Shown here one piece after another: positions 1 through 6,725 of a DNA stretch of 13,556 nucleotides. The DNA comes from Sphingobacteriaceae bacterium (GTDB lineage: Bacteria > Bacteroidota > Bacteroidia > B-17B0 > Aurantibacillaceae), in assembly GCA_023251695.1 (NCBI GenBank), contig JAHEYE010000069.1, positions 1 through 13,556 of the forward strand, read 5' to 3'. Numbering within the stretch: position 1 is the first letter of the stretch; each line of letters begins with the position of its first letter. Under the pieces are notes generated by a model. That model was not told the DNA's origin and did not search any database. It saw only the letters and a list, made by a program, of their open reading frames with translations. Both the position numbers and the translations under genes were made by a program.

Positions 1-581
1 GTTTGGATATTTTGAATGAAACCATACGTAATGTTTATTACCATGTGCCCATTTGGTTCGCGATGTTATTCATGATGAGCGTTTCTATTTTTTACGCGAT
101 CCTTTATTTGGCATTTGCAAATCCGGCTTATGAAATGAAGAGCTTAAACGCGGCGAAAGTCGGATTTTTCTTTTCCATCCCGGGAATTCTTACCGGCTGC
201 TTATGGGCTAAATTTACCTGGGGAACCTATTGGACCTTCCAGGATCCGAAATTAAACGGTGTTGCCATTGGCATTTTAATTTATCTTGCTTATTTTATTT
301 TAAGAAACTCAATTGTTGACGAATTAAAACGCGCACGCATTTCGGCCGTGTATAATATTTTTGCCTACGTGATGCTGATTGTTTTTGTAATGATCTTACC
401 CCGACTCACAGATTCATTACATCCCGGTAACGGTGGCAATCCGGCTTTTGCGAAATATGATTTAGATAGTAACATGCGTTTAGTTTTCTATCCTGCTGTC
501 GTAGGATGGATTATGTTCAGCTGCTGGATTTTTAACTTGAAAAACAGAATTGCATTTTTAAAAAATAAATTAAATGATTAA
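1..581 (+). CDS. ccmC: CcmC-type heme transporter/handling protein, 5'-truncated by the window edge
   Basis: This inner-membrane protein of cytochrome c maturation System I presents heme to CcmE on the periplasmic face. The frame is open to the left edge; the first in-frame start-like codon (TTG at base 3) is not a credible start, because the first membrane helix of the family is missing, so the true start lies upstream. About 192 residues are visible, with roughly five hydrophobic segments. Two candidate heme-ligand histidines are visible: H14 in YYHVPIWF and H140 in SLHPGNG. They are 126 residues apart, close to the 124 between His60 and His184 of E. coli CcmC. Between them is a tryptophan-rich WWD-type motif at visible residues 73-84 (WGTYWTFQDPKL), which differs from the E. 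coli WGTWWVWDARL form. It overlaps the downstream ccmD-like gene by 8 nt. A CcsA-type synthase is less likely given the following ccmD-ccmE-ccmF order. Confidence 0.93.
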   Translation, partial: LDILNETIRNVYYHVPIWFAMLFMMSVSIFYAILYLAFANPAYEMKSLNAAKVGFFFSIPGILTGCLWAKFTWGTYWTFQDPKLNGVAIGILIYLAYFILRNSIVDELKRARISAVYNIFAYVMLIVFVMILPRLTDSLHPGNGGNPAFAKYDLDSNMRLVFYPAVVGWIMFSCWIFNLKNRIAFLKNKLND

Positions 582-786
582 GAAAATTTCTTTACTCTTC
601 TTTTTATTCACTGCCTTTTTTGCCAATGCACAGGAACCGCTGATGGCCGACGGCTTACGTTCTGAAGGAAAATTTTACGTTGTTGTAAGTGTCATCGCAA
701 TTATTTTCGCCTGCCTTGCATTTTATCTTTTCAGATTAGACATGAAAGTAAAGAAACTGGAGGAAGAACTAAAGAATAAAAAATGA
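574..786 (+). CDS. ccmD: CcmD-like small membrane protein
   Basis: This 70-residue protein sits where ccmD is expected, between ccmC and ccmE. In the known family, CcmD is a one-helix protein that helps release heme-loaded CcmE from the CcmABC complex. Here residues 1-19 look like a cleavable signal peptide (lysines, then a Leu/Phe-rich core, ending ANA before Gln20). A second hydrophobic segment at about residues 34-53 is followed by a charged tail (KVKKLEEELKNKK) that could form a short cytoplasmic coiled coil. Processing would leave about 50 residues with the N-terminus outside, the usual CcmD orientation. It overlaps ccmC by 8 nt and ccmE by 4 nt (ATGA), implying translational coupling. 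The assignment rests on position, size and topology, since CcmD proteins have little conserved sequence. Confidence 0.75.
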   Translation: MIKKISLLFFLFTAFFANAQEPLMADGLRSEGKFYVVVSVIAIIFACLAFYLFRLDMKVKKLEEELKNKK

Positions 787-1166
787 AAAAAATTCATATA
801 GTAGGAATTATTGTCATTGCGGTTGCCATCGGGGTTATTTTAACTTCGTTGAAAAACACAAGCACTTACGCCGATTTTAACGAAGCACTGGCAAATCCCG
901 ACAGAGAATATCACGTTGTTGGAAAATTACAAAAATCACAACCCTTAATTTACGACCCGAAAATCAATGCGGATGAATTTATTTTTACATTGATTGATAA
1001 CAAAGGCGTAGAAAAAAAAGTTGTGCTGCACAAAAGCAAACCTCAGGATTTTGAACGAAGCGAACAAATTGTAGTCATCGGCAAAATGCATGAAGGTGAA
1101 TTTCACGCCAATGATATTTTAATGAAATGCCCTTCTAAATATAACGACGGAAAACAAACGATGTAG
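783..1166 (+). CDS. ccmE: CcmE heme chaperone, cysteine (CXXXY) type
   Basis: CcmE is the periplasmic heme chaperone that carries covalently bound heme from CcmC to CcmF. The 127-residue product has an N-terminal membrane anchor (about residues 4-22) followed by an OB-fold domain. Family hallmarks include YHVVGKLQ near residues 43-50 and the GEFHANDILMKCPSKY stretch at 105-120. The heme-attachment residue of E. coli CcmE is a histidine in an HXXXY motif. Here that position is Cys116 (codon 1128-1130), followed by Tyr120, so the motif is CPSKY. A CXXXY class of CcmE is known from archaea and some bacteria such as Desulfovibrio, so this is a functional variant class and not a defective gene. 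The C-terminal tail after Tyr120 is only seven residues. It starts inside the ccmD-like stop (ATGA). Confidence 0.93.
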   Translation: MKKIHIVGIIVIAVAIGVILTSLKNTSTYADFNEALANPDREYHVVGKLQKSQPLIYDPKINADEFIFTLIDNKGVEKKVVLHKSKPQDFERSEQIVVIGKMHEGEFHANDILMKCPSKYNDGKQTM

Positions 1167-1169
1167 TTG

Positions 1170-1238
1170 AGAGATAAGAGTTCGTAGTCGGGAGTTAAAA
1201 GTCCCGGTCCGAACTCCGCCCTCCTGACTCCAAACTCT
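1170..1238. repeat. Imperfect inverted repeat built from 7-nt units, in the ccmE-ccmF spacer
   Basis: Two 27-nt arms, 1170-1196 and 1212-1238, are imperfect reverse complements around a 15-nt loop; I count 18 of 27 Watson-Crick pairs plus one G-U. Both arms also show a 7-nt rhythm. On the + strand, heptads start at 1170, 1177, 1184, 1191 and 1198, for example AGAGTTC (1177-1183) and GGAGTTA (1191-1197). On the - strand, heptads read from 1238, 1231, 1224, 1217 and 1210, for example GGAGTCA and GGAGTTC. The shared core is approximately RGAGTYN. An alternative short hairpin pairs 1187-1193 with 1202-1208 (CGGGA with TCCCG at its heart). No U-tract follows, so it is not an intrinsic terminator. 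The right arm abuts the ccmF ATG directly. I interpret it as an intergenic repeat element; its function is unknown. Confidence 0.7.
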
Positions 1239-3848
1239 ATGCACAGCATTAACTACATTGGCGAACACGCCTGGCTCGGCAAACTCGGAAATTTTTTTCT
1301 GATACTTTCTTTCGCAGCTGCTTTCATTGCTTTTGTCGGTTTTTTTCTCTCAGCTAAAAATAAAGACTATTTAAAATTTGCACGTACTGCATTTTACCTG
1401 CATGCATTCGCCGTTATAGGAATCATCGGCTCGATGTTCTTTATGCTGATGAACCATTATTACGAATACCAGTATGTTTGGCAACACAGCAATAACGACA
1501 TGCCGATGCGTTACATCCTCTCCTGCTTTTGGGAGGGACAGGAAGGCAGTTTTTTATTATGGACCTTCTGGAATGTAATTCTGGGTTTGATACTTCAGCG
1601 CTCGTTGAAAAACGAATGGGAAGCACCGGTAATGTCGGTCTTTTCTTTAGCCCAGGTTTTTTTATCAAGTATGATATTAGGAATATTCATTGGTGATATC
1701 CGTATAGGCAGCTCACCTTTTTTATTATTACGCGAACACCCTGATTTTTTAAATGCACCCTTCGTGAAAAGTTTCATGGAGAATCCCAATTACATTTCGA
1801 AACTAAATCCCAAAGGTTTAAATCCCCTATTAATGAATTACTGGATGACCATTCATCCGCCTACTTTATTTTTGGGATTCGCTTCCACACTTCCTCCTTT
1901 CGCTTTTGCAATTGCGGGATTATGGATGAAAAAATACAAAGAGTGGCAGCAAATCGCCTTACCCTGGACTTATTTCGGAATTTTAATTCTGGGCATTGGT
2001 ATTTTAATGGGTGGCGCCTGGGCTTATGAAGCATTAAGCTTCGGAGGTTTTTGGGCATGGGATCCGGTTGAGAATTCATCACTTGTACCCTGGTTAGTGT
2101 TAGTCGGCGCCGGACATGTGATGATCGTCAACAAAAACAAAGGCGGTTCTTTATTCACCACACATCTTTTAGCCATTGGTTCTTTTTTATTGGTGTTGTA
2201 CTCTACTTTTTTAACGCGCAGCGGAATTTTAGGCGACGCCTCAGTTCATGCGTTTACAGATCTAGGAATGCAGGGACAATTAATACTTTACGTTTTGGTT
2301 TTTGTTTTGTTATGCGTTTCTCTTTTAATTGATAATTCACTTTTAAGAGTTTCCTATTTAATGGGCTCTGTGCTGCTGATGTTCTTAGGCATGATCTACG
2401 GCTACAAAACCTATTTGTTTTACGTTTGGGTGATAGCGAGTATTGGTTTAACAGCATACAGTTATCAAAAATATTTCCCGAAAGAAAATGACGAAGAAGA
2501 ATTGTACTCGCGTGAATTCTGGATGTTCCTCGGCGCCTTTGTGCTATTACTCTCGGCTCTGGTCATTACTTATTTTACTTCTATTCCCGTTCTCAATAAA
2601 TTATTTCACACTAAAAAAGCGCCATTAAAAGTAGACGATTACAATTTGTGGACGGTTCCATTTGCAATTATCATTTTAATTTTGATGGCGGTTGCCCAAT
2701 TCCTGAAGTATAAAAAAACAAACAAGAAGGAGTTTTTAAAGAAAATAATAATTTCATTTCTTCTTTCTGTGGCATTTGGAGTTGCCTGTTCCGTACCGCT
2801 CTATTTCCTCAATAATTTTAGTACTTCTGATGGGCTCCACAAATGGAATTTAATTTCTTACTTTCTTCTTTTTACAGCGGGTATTTTTACCATTCTTGCT
2901 AATTCAGATTATTGTGTGCGGATTTTAAAAGGTAAAGTTTCGAAATCAGGAGCGTCTATTGCCCATGTTGGCTTTGCTTTGATTTTAGTTGGCGCTTTGA
3001 TCTCCAATTCTAAAAAAGTCATTCTCTCAAAAAATACTTCTGCCAAAAAAGTAGAAAGCCTGGGAGAAGGTTTCAGCGGACAAGAGAATATTTTTCTTGA
3101 ACAAGGCGATACACTTCCGATGGGACCTTACTTGGTAAGCTATGAGGGTAAAGAAAAGCGGGGCATCGATTTTTATTTTAAGGTAAACTATTTTTTAAAG
3201 AATGCATCAGGAAAACCGGAATTAGCGTTTCAATTGCAACCCAAAATTCAGGATAATCCCCGCATGGGCCGCGCCGCCGACCCGGATACGAAACATTTTT
3301 TAAACAGGGATATTTATACACATGTTACCGCAGCTGACCTGAACACCGTTGTTGATACCGCTAAAAAGAATGCCTATAATACTCCTGAAAATTACATTCG
3401 CCATTTGGGAGATACTATTTTAGCTTCCAATGCCATCGTTGTTATTGACTCACTTGTGTCGGACTTGAGTCAGGCGGAATATGAAAAAAACGATTCCCTT
3501 CTGCAAGTTACAGTTGTTTTGAAAGCTTATAATGTAAATGGCGAGGTTTTTAAAGCACGGCCGAAATACATCATCAAAAAAAATATGGTCATTCCTGAAA
3601 GTGATAAGATTGAAGAACTGGGTTTGAAATTTTCGTTCTGGAAAATAAATCCGCAAGAAGGAAGCGTTGAAATAAGCATGGCCGAAAAAGTAAACAACTC
3701 GAAAGATTTTATTGTGATGAAAGCCGTCATGTTTCCATACATAAATGTGTTATGGATCGGTTCCATTACTATGGCGCTAGGAACTTTCATAGCCATACGT
3801 GAACGCAAACGCACTTTAAAAATTCATGAAGAAAATCATGGCAGCTAA
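1239..3848 (+). CDS. ccmF: CcmF/NrfE-family cytochrome c heme lyase subunit, long form
   Basis: CcmF transfers heme from CcmE to apocytochrome c at the outer face of the inner membrane. The 869-residue protein is polytopic and carries the family's landmarks: LSCFWEGQEGSFLLW (about 94-108), MTIHPPTLFLGF with His206, the WWD domain GGFWAWDPVENSSLVPW (about 269-285), His293 in GAGHVMIV, His337 in TRSGILGDASVHAF, and His576 in ASIAHVGFAL. These match the conserved histidine positions of CcmF. It is longer than E. coli CcmF (about 647 residues), mainly because the soluble region between the helix after His576 and the final helix (about 845-862) is expanded to roughly 250 residues. ATG 1239 is the first start codon after an in-frame stop at 1185-1187, and the N-terminus EHAWLGKLGNFFLIL fits the family. 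There is no Shine-Dalgarno sequence; the repeat arm ends at the start codon. Confidence 0.96.
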   Translation: MHSINYIGEHAWLGKLGNFFLILSFAAAFIAFVGFFLSAKNKDYLKFARTAFYLHAFAVIGIIGSMFFMLMNHYYEYQYVWQHSNNDMPMRYILSCFWEGQEGSFLLWTFWNVILGLILQRSLKNEWEAPVMSVFSLAQVFLSSMILGIFIGDIRIGSSPFLLLREHPDFLNAPFVKSFMENPNYISKLNPKGLNPLLMNYWMTIHPPTLFLGFASTLPPFAFAIAGLWMKKYKEWQQIALPWTYFGILILGIGILMGGAWAYEALSFGGFWAWDPVENSSLVPWLVLVGAGHVMIVNKNKGGSLFTTHLLAIGSFLLVLYSTFLTRSGILGDASVHAFTDLGMQGQLILYVLVFVLLCVSLLIDNSLLRVSYLMGSVLLMFLGMIYGYKTYLFYVWVIASIGLTAYSYQKYFPKENDEEELYSREFWMFLGAFVLLLSALVITYFTSIPVLNKLFHTKKAPLKVDDYNLWTVPFAIIILILMAVAQFLKYKKTNKKEFLKKIIISFLLSVAFGVACSVPLYFLNNFSTSDGLHKWNLISYFLLFTAGIFTILANSDYCVRILKGKVSKSGASIAHVGFALILVGALISNSKKVILSKNTSAKKVESLGEGFSGQENIFLEQGDTLPMGPYLVSYEGKEKRGIDFYFKVNYFLKNASGKPELAFQLQPKIQDNPRMGRAADPDTKHFLNRDIYTHVTAADLNTVVDTAKKNAYNTPENYIRHLGDTILASNAIVVIDSLVSDLSQAEYEKNDSLLQVTVVLKAYNVNGEVFKARPKYIIKKNMVIPESDKIEELGLKFSFWKINPQEGSVEISMAEKVNNSKDFIVMKAVMFPYINVLWIGSITMALGTFIAIRERKRTLKIHEENHGS

Positions 3849-4671
3849 AAATATATCCCAAATAAAAGTGCTGGTAATAGGCAGTGGTAATATTGCATGG
3901 CACATTGTTTCGCATTTGTCTTTTTTTAAGCGTTTCGATATTACAGTTTACAACAGAACCTCTACTCCACACCTGAAACAATTACACAAAGAGTTTAAGG
4001 TTTCTGTGATTACCGATTGGAAAAACGTAAGTAAAGAAACCGATCTGTTTTTTATCTGTACTTCCGACTCAGCCATTAAAACTATTGCTGACAAAATAAG
4101 AAAATCGAAAGTGAAAGGCTTTGTCATTCACACTTCAGGTACCGCTCCTTTAAAAGAAATTGCATCTGCGTCAAAAAATACCGGTGTATTTTATCCATTA
4201 CAGACTTTTTCATTCGGACAAAGTGTGTTCTGGCCTGAAGTTCCTGTTTTCGTAGAGGGCAACGATACCAGATCGCTTAACTTCATGCTCAGTTTTGCGA
4301 AATTATTTTCAGAATCAGTTGTGAAATTAAATTCAGAACAACGTTTAAAATTACATTTAGCGGCGGTTATCGCCGGTAATTTCAGTAATGCGATGTATGC
4401 CGCAGCAAATACATTTACTGAAAAAGAATTAGGAAAAGATTTTTTCAAGTACCTTATTCCACTCATCGTAAAAACGGCAAAAAAAACAAGGTCGGTTTCA
4501 CCTGCTAATGCGCAAACCGGTCCGGCCGCCCGTGGCGACAAGAAAACACAAAAACAACATTTAGTTCTTCTGAAAAAATATCCTGATCTGAAGAAGATCT
4601 ACAAATCACTCAGTAAATTAATAGAAAAACAACAAAAAGCGGATGCAAAACTTCAAAGAAAAACTAAATAA
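3826..4671 (+). CDS. Rossmann-like / DUF2520 domain protein, putative NAD(P)-dependent oxidoreductase
   Basis: This 281-residue cytoplasmic protein has an N-terminal dinucleotide-binding fold with the glycine motif VLVIGSGNIAWH (about 15-26). Next comes the family stretch VIHTSGTAPLKEI...GVFYPLQTFSFG and a helical C-terminal DUF2520 domain. The C-terminal domain contains LHLAAVIAGNFSNAMY (about 176-191) and QTGPAARGD (230-238). The architecture resembles 6-phosphogluconate/pyrroline-5-carboxylate reductase-like enzymes, but the substrate of this family is unknown to me and I assign none. It overlaps the ccmF end by 23 nt; the alternative ATG at 3838 would shorten it by four residues and cut the overlap to 11 nt. 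It overlaps the phosphatase gene by 29 nt, so the two are probably translated together. The order DUF2520, KdsC-like, UbiA, Maf recurs in Bacteroidota. Confidence 0.88.
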   Translation: MKKIMAAKNISQIKVLVIGSGNIAWHIVSHLSFFKRFDITVYNRTSTPHLKQLHKEFKVSVITDWKNVSKETDLFFICTSDSAIKTIADKIRKSKVKGFVIHTSGTAPLKEIASASKNTGVFYPLQTFSFGQSVFWPEVPVFVEGNDTRSLNFMLSFAKLFSESVVKLNSEQRLKLHLAAVIAGNFSNAMYAAANTFTEKELGKDFFKYLIPLIVKTAKKTRSVSPANAQTGPAARGDKKTQKQHLVLLKKYPDLKKIYKSLSKLIEKQQKADAKLQRKTK

Positions 4672-5155
4672 AATAACCACTTTTATTTTTGATGTTGACG
4701 GTGTTTTAACCGACAATAAAGTTTTGGTGATGGAAAATGGGGATGTTGTGCGGAACATGCATTCGAAGGATGGATACGCCCTTCAGCTGGCGATAAAAAA
4801 AAGTTACCGTTTGGTTATTCTTTCGGGCGGGAATAATGTCGCCGTAAAAAATTTACTATTAAAAACCGGCGTACAGCACCTCTTCATTAACCTGCACGAC
4901 AAATTGCAGTGCTATAAGGATTTTATTAATGAGAATAATTTAAGTGACGAGGAAATACTTTTCATGGGCGACGATTTACCCGACTATGAAGTGATGAGCA
5001 GAGTTGGAGTGGCGGCTTGTCCGAACGATTCGGCAACCGAAATAAAAGCCATCAGTATTTATGTATCGCCCAAAAACGGTGGTCAGGGCTGTGTTAGAGA
5101 TGTTATTGAACAGGTAATGCGGGTACAAGGTACCTGGGTTATTGCCAACTGGTAA
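4643..5155 (+). CDS. kdsC: KdsC-like HAD phosphatase (probable Kdo-8-phosphate phosphatase)
   Basis: This 170-residue protein has the compact, cap-less architecture of the KdsC family of HAD hydrolases. Motif I is FDVDGVLTD with nucleophile Asp17 and acid/base Asp19. Motif II is Ser61 in ILSGG, motif III is probably Lys87, and motif IV is MGDDLPDYEVM with Asp110, Asp111 and Asp114 for Mg2+. The C-terminal NGGQGCVRDVIEQVM matches the family signature in which an Arg near the C-terminal tail helps complete a neighbouring active site in the tetramer. KdsC hydrolyses 3-deoxy-D-manno-octulosonate 8-phosphate to Kdo, a sugar of the lipopolysaccharide core. The exact substrate is inferred: related enzymes act on KDN- or Neu5Ac-9-phosphate, and no other LPS gene is in view. 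It overlaps the DUF2520 gene by 29 nt. Confidence 0.87.
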   Translation: MQNFKEKLNKITTFIFDVDGVLTDNKVLVMENGDVVRNMHSKDGYALQLAIKKSYRLVILSGGNNVAVKNLLLKTGVQHLFINLHDKLQCYKDFINENNLSDEEILFMGDDLPDYEVMSRVGVAACPNDSATEIKAISIYVSPKNGGQGCVRDVIEQVMRVQGTWVIANW

Positions 5156-5168
5156 TTGATTATATTTG
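5142..5168 (+). promoter_or_regulatory. Possible Bacteroidota-type promoter ahead of ubiA
   Basis: TATATTTG at 5161-5168 fits the TAnnTTTG -7 element of Bacteroidota sigma factors. A TTG at 5142-5144 could serve as the -33 element, but the 16-nt spacing is a little short. Transcription would begin close to the ATG at 5174, giving an almost leaderless message. A chance match in AT-rich sequence is quite possible. Confidence 0.22.
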
Positions 5169-5173
5169 TATTA

Positions 5174-6142
5174 ATGACGAATAAATTATTACAGCATAAG
5201 TTTTTTGCTTTTTTAAAACTCATCCGGTTCCAAAATCTTTTGATTCTGATTTTCACGATGTGTTGTATTCGTTATTTTGTTATTGGGTCTGTTTTAGAAC
5301 GCATTTATTTTCCTGAGGTTTCTTTCTGGCTATTGGTTACAAGTACAACTTTAATTGCAGCGGCTGGTTATATAATTAACGATTATTTTGACGTAAAAAC
5401 AGATATCATTAATCACCCGGAAACGGTGGTGATTGATAAAGTAATTAAACGGCGTACAGCCATGCTATTGCATCTTGTTTTCAACGGTATTGGTTTATTG
5501 CTCGGAGCATGGTTGGCCTACAGGTGTTTTGCCTTACGTTTGGTGTTGTTTCAGGTAGTTGCAATTACATTACTTTGGTTCTACTCTACTCATTTCAAAA
5601 AACAAATACTAACCGGCAATCTTGTCATTGCATTTTTAACCGGTATCATTCCCTTTATGCCACTCGCTTACGAAATGCTCAATGGAGTTCATATTAATAC
5701 AGCTTATTTTGATCAGGAACCTGAAAAATTACGGCTCTTGTTTATTGTTGCGGTCTTATTCAGTGGTTTTGCTTTTTTAACTTCACTTATAAGGGAAATA
5801 ATTAAAGACCTGGAAGATTTTAAAGGCGATATACAAACTGGTTGTAAAACAATGCCAATTGCCTGGGGAATCATCACCACAAAAACTGTTACCTTTTTTC
5901 TGATTGTTATCACACTTGGTTTACTTTGCTTTTCAATGATTAAACTATGGCAGTGGCACCAAAAAACAGCTTCATTTTATTTAATCATGACTGTTTTTTT
6001 TCCTTTATGTATTCTTATAATACAGGTTATCAAAGCCAAAACGCCCTTTCATTTTAAGGTAGCAAGTTTCCTTTTGAAATTTATTATGCTCTTCGGCGTC
6101 GCTTTTACTTTCATAATTAAATTGATTTATGAGCAGCATTGA
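5174..6142 (+). CDS. UbiA-family prenyltransferase (geranylgeranylglycerol-phosphate geranylgeranyltransferase-like)
   Basis: This integral membrane prenyltransferase has about eight or nine helices. From ATG 5174 it is 322 residues. The first Asp-rich, Mg-diphosphate-binding motif is NDYFDVKTD (residues 69-77), followed by IINHPE. The second is REIIKDLEDFKGD (207-219), followed by a TMPIAWG stretch, as in UbiA enzymes. Bacteroidota members are often labelled as archaeal-type DGGGP synthase homologues, but their natural acceptor is uncertain; menaquinone and heme O synthases are relatives in the same superfamily. The frame could begin at TTG 5156, but ATG 5174 is preferred because it gives a normal soluble N-terminus (MTNKLLQHKFFAFLKLIRFQN). 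It follows kdsC after 18 nt and overlaps maf by 14 nt. Confidence 0.86.
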   Translation: MTNKLLQHKFFAFLKLIRFQNLLILIFTMCCIRYFVIGSVLERIYFPEVSFWLLVTSTTLIAAAGYIINDYFDVKTDIINHPETVVIDKVIKRRTAMLLHLVFNGIGLLLGAWLAYRCFALRLVLFQVVAITLLWFYSTHFKKQILTGNLVIAFLTGIIPFMPLAYEMLNGVHINTAYFDQEPEKLRLLFIVAVLFSGFAFLTSLIREIIKDLEDFKGDIQTGCKTMPIAWGIITTKTVTFFLIVITLGLLCFSMIKLWQWHQKTASFYLIMTVFFPLCILIIQVIKAKTPFHFKVASFLLKFIMLFGVAFTFIIKLIYEQH

Positions 6143-6725
6143 TAAATTAATGAAAGATTACCCCTTTGAGTTAATTCTGGGTTCCGGCTCTCCACGGAGG
6201 AAGGAGTTACTAAAAAGTTTAGGTTTTGATTTTAGTCTAAACCCCATTAATGCAGACGAATCATTTCCTGTTGAATTAAAAGCTCAGGAAATTCCGCTTT
6301 ATCTGGCAGAAAAAAAAGCGAATGCTTTTCCGGGTAAATTAAACAGCAAACAACTTTTAATTACGGCCGATACCATTGTATGGTGCGAAGGAAAGGTGTT
6401 AAATAAACCGGCAGATTTTGAAGAAGGTAAAAAAATGCTTCTCAGCCTGAGTAATAAAATGCACGAAGTTTTTACTGCAGTTTGTTTAAAAAGCGCTAAT
6501 AAACAAGTCTGTTTTTACGATACAAGTAAAGTTTATTTTAAGAACTTAACGACTGAGGAAATTGAATACTACCTCAATAATTACAGTCCGTACGACAAAG
6601 CCGGTGGTTATGGTGTACAGGATTGGATTGGTTATATTGGAATTGAGAAAATTGAGGGAAGTTTTTATAATGTAATGGGGCTTCCGGTTAAACAGTTGTA
6701 TCAAGAATTAATAAAATTTAAATGA
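6129..6725 (+). CDS. maf: Maf family nucleotide pyrophosphatase (YhdE-like)
   Basis: Maf proteins hydrolyse nucleoside triphosphates, typically dTTP, UTP or modified pyrimidine nucleotides, to the monophosphate and pyrophosphate. The 198-residue protein shows the phosphate-binding LGSGSPRRKELLKSLG (residues 17-32), ITADTIVW with Asp81, SPYDKAGGYGVQ (153-164) and IEGSFYNVMGLPV (175-187), all characteristic of the family, at the usual length. The dTTPase/UTPase subtype is my inference from the general motif pattern. ATG 6129 is used because it leaves a normal short N-terminal extension; ATG 6150 would give a start seven residues later. The gene overlaps ubiA by 14 nt and the next gene by 4 nt (ATGA), so it is embedded in the same transcript. 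Confidence 0.93.
   Translation: MSSIDKLMKDYPFELILGSGSPRRKELLKSLGFDFSLNPINADESFPVELKAQEIPLYLAEKKANAFPGKLNSKQLLITADTIVWCEGKVLNKPADFEEGKKMLLSLSNKMHEVFTAVCLKSANKQVCFYDTSKVYFKNLTTEEIEYYLNNYSPYDKAGGYGVQDWIGYIGIEKIEGSFYNVMGLPVKQLYQELIKFK

Noticed and set aside
3..5. TTG as the start codon of ccmC
   Set aside because: The first helix of CcmC would be missing and the frame is open to the left edge.
1167..1238. Possible short gene or sRNA gene in the ccmE-ccmF spacer
   Set aside because: No start codon with a useful frame and no promoter or terminator elements are visible. The sequence is explained by heptad repeats.
3527..3814. Open frame of 95 codons antisense to ccmF
   Set aside because: It has no recognisable domain and lies opposite a strongly conserved gene, so it is a shadow frame.
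5156..5158. TTG as the start of the UbiA gene
   Set aside because: ATG at 5174 gives a normal N-terminus and a family-like length. The six extra residues add nothing recognisable.
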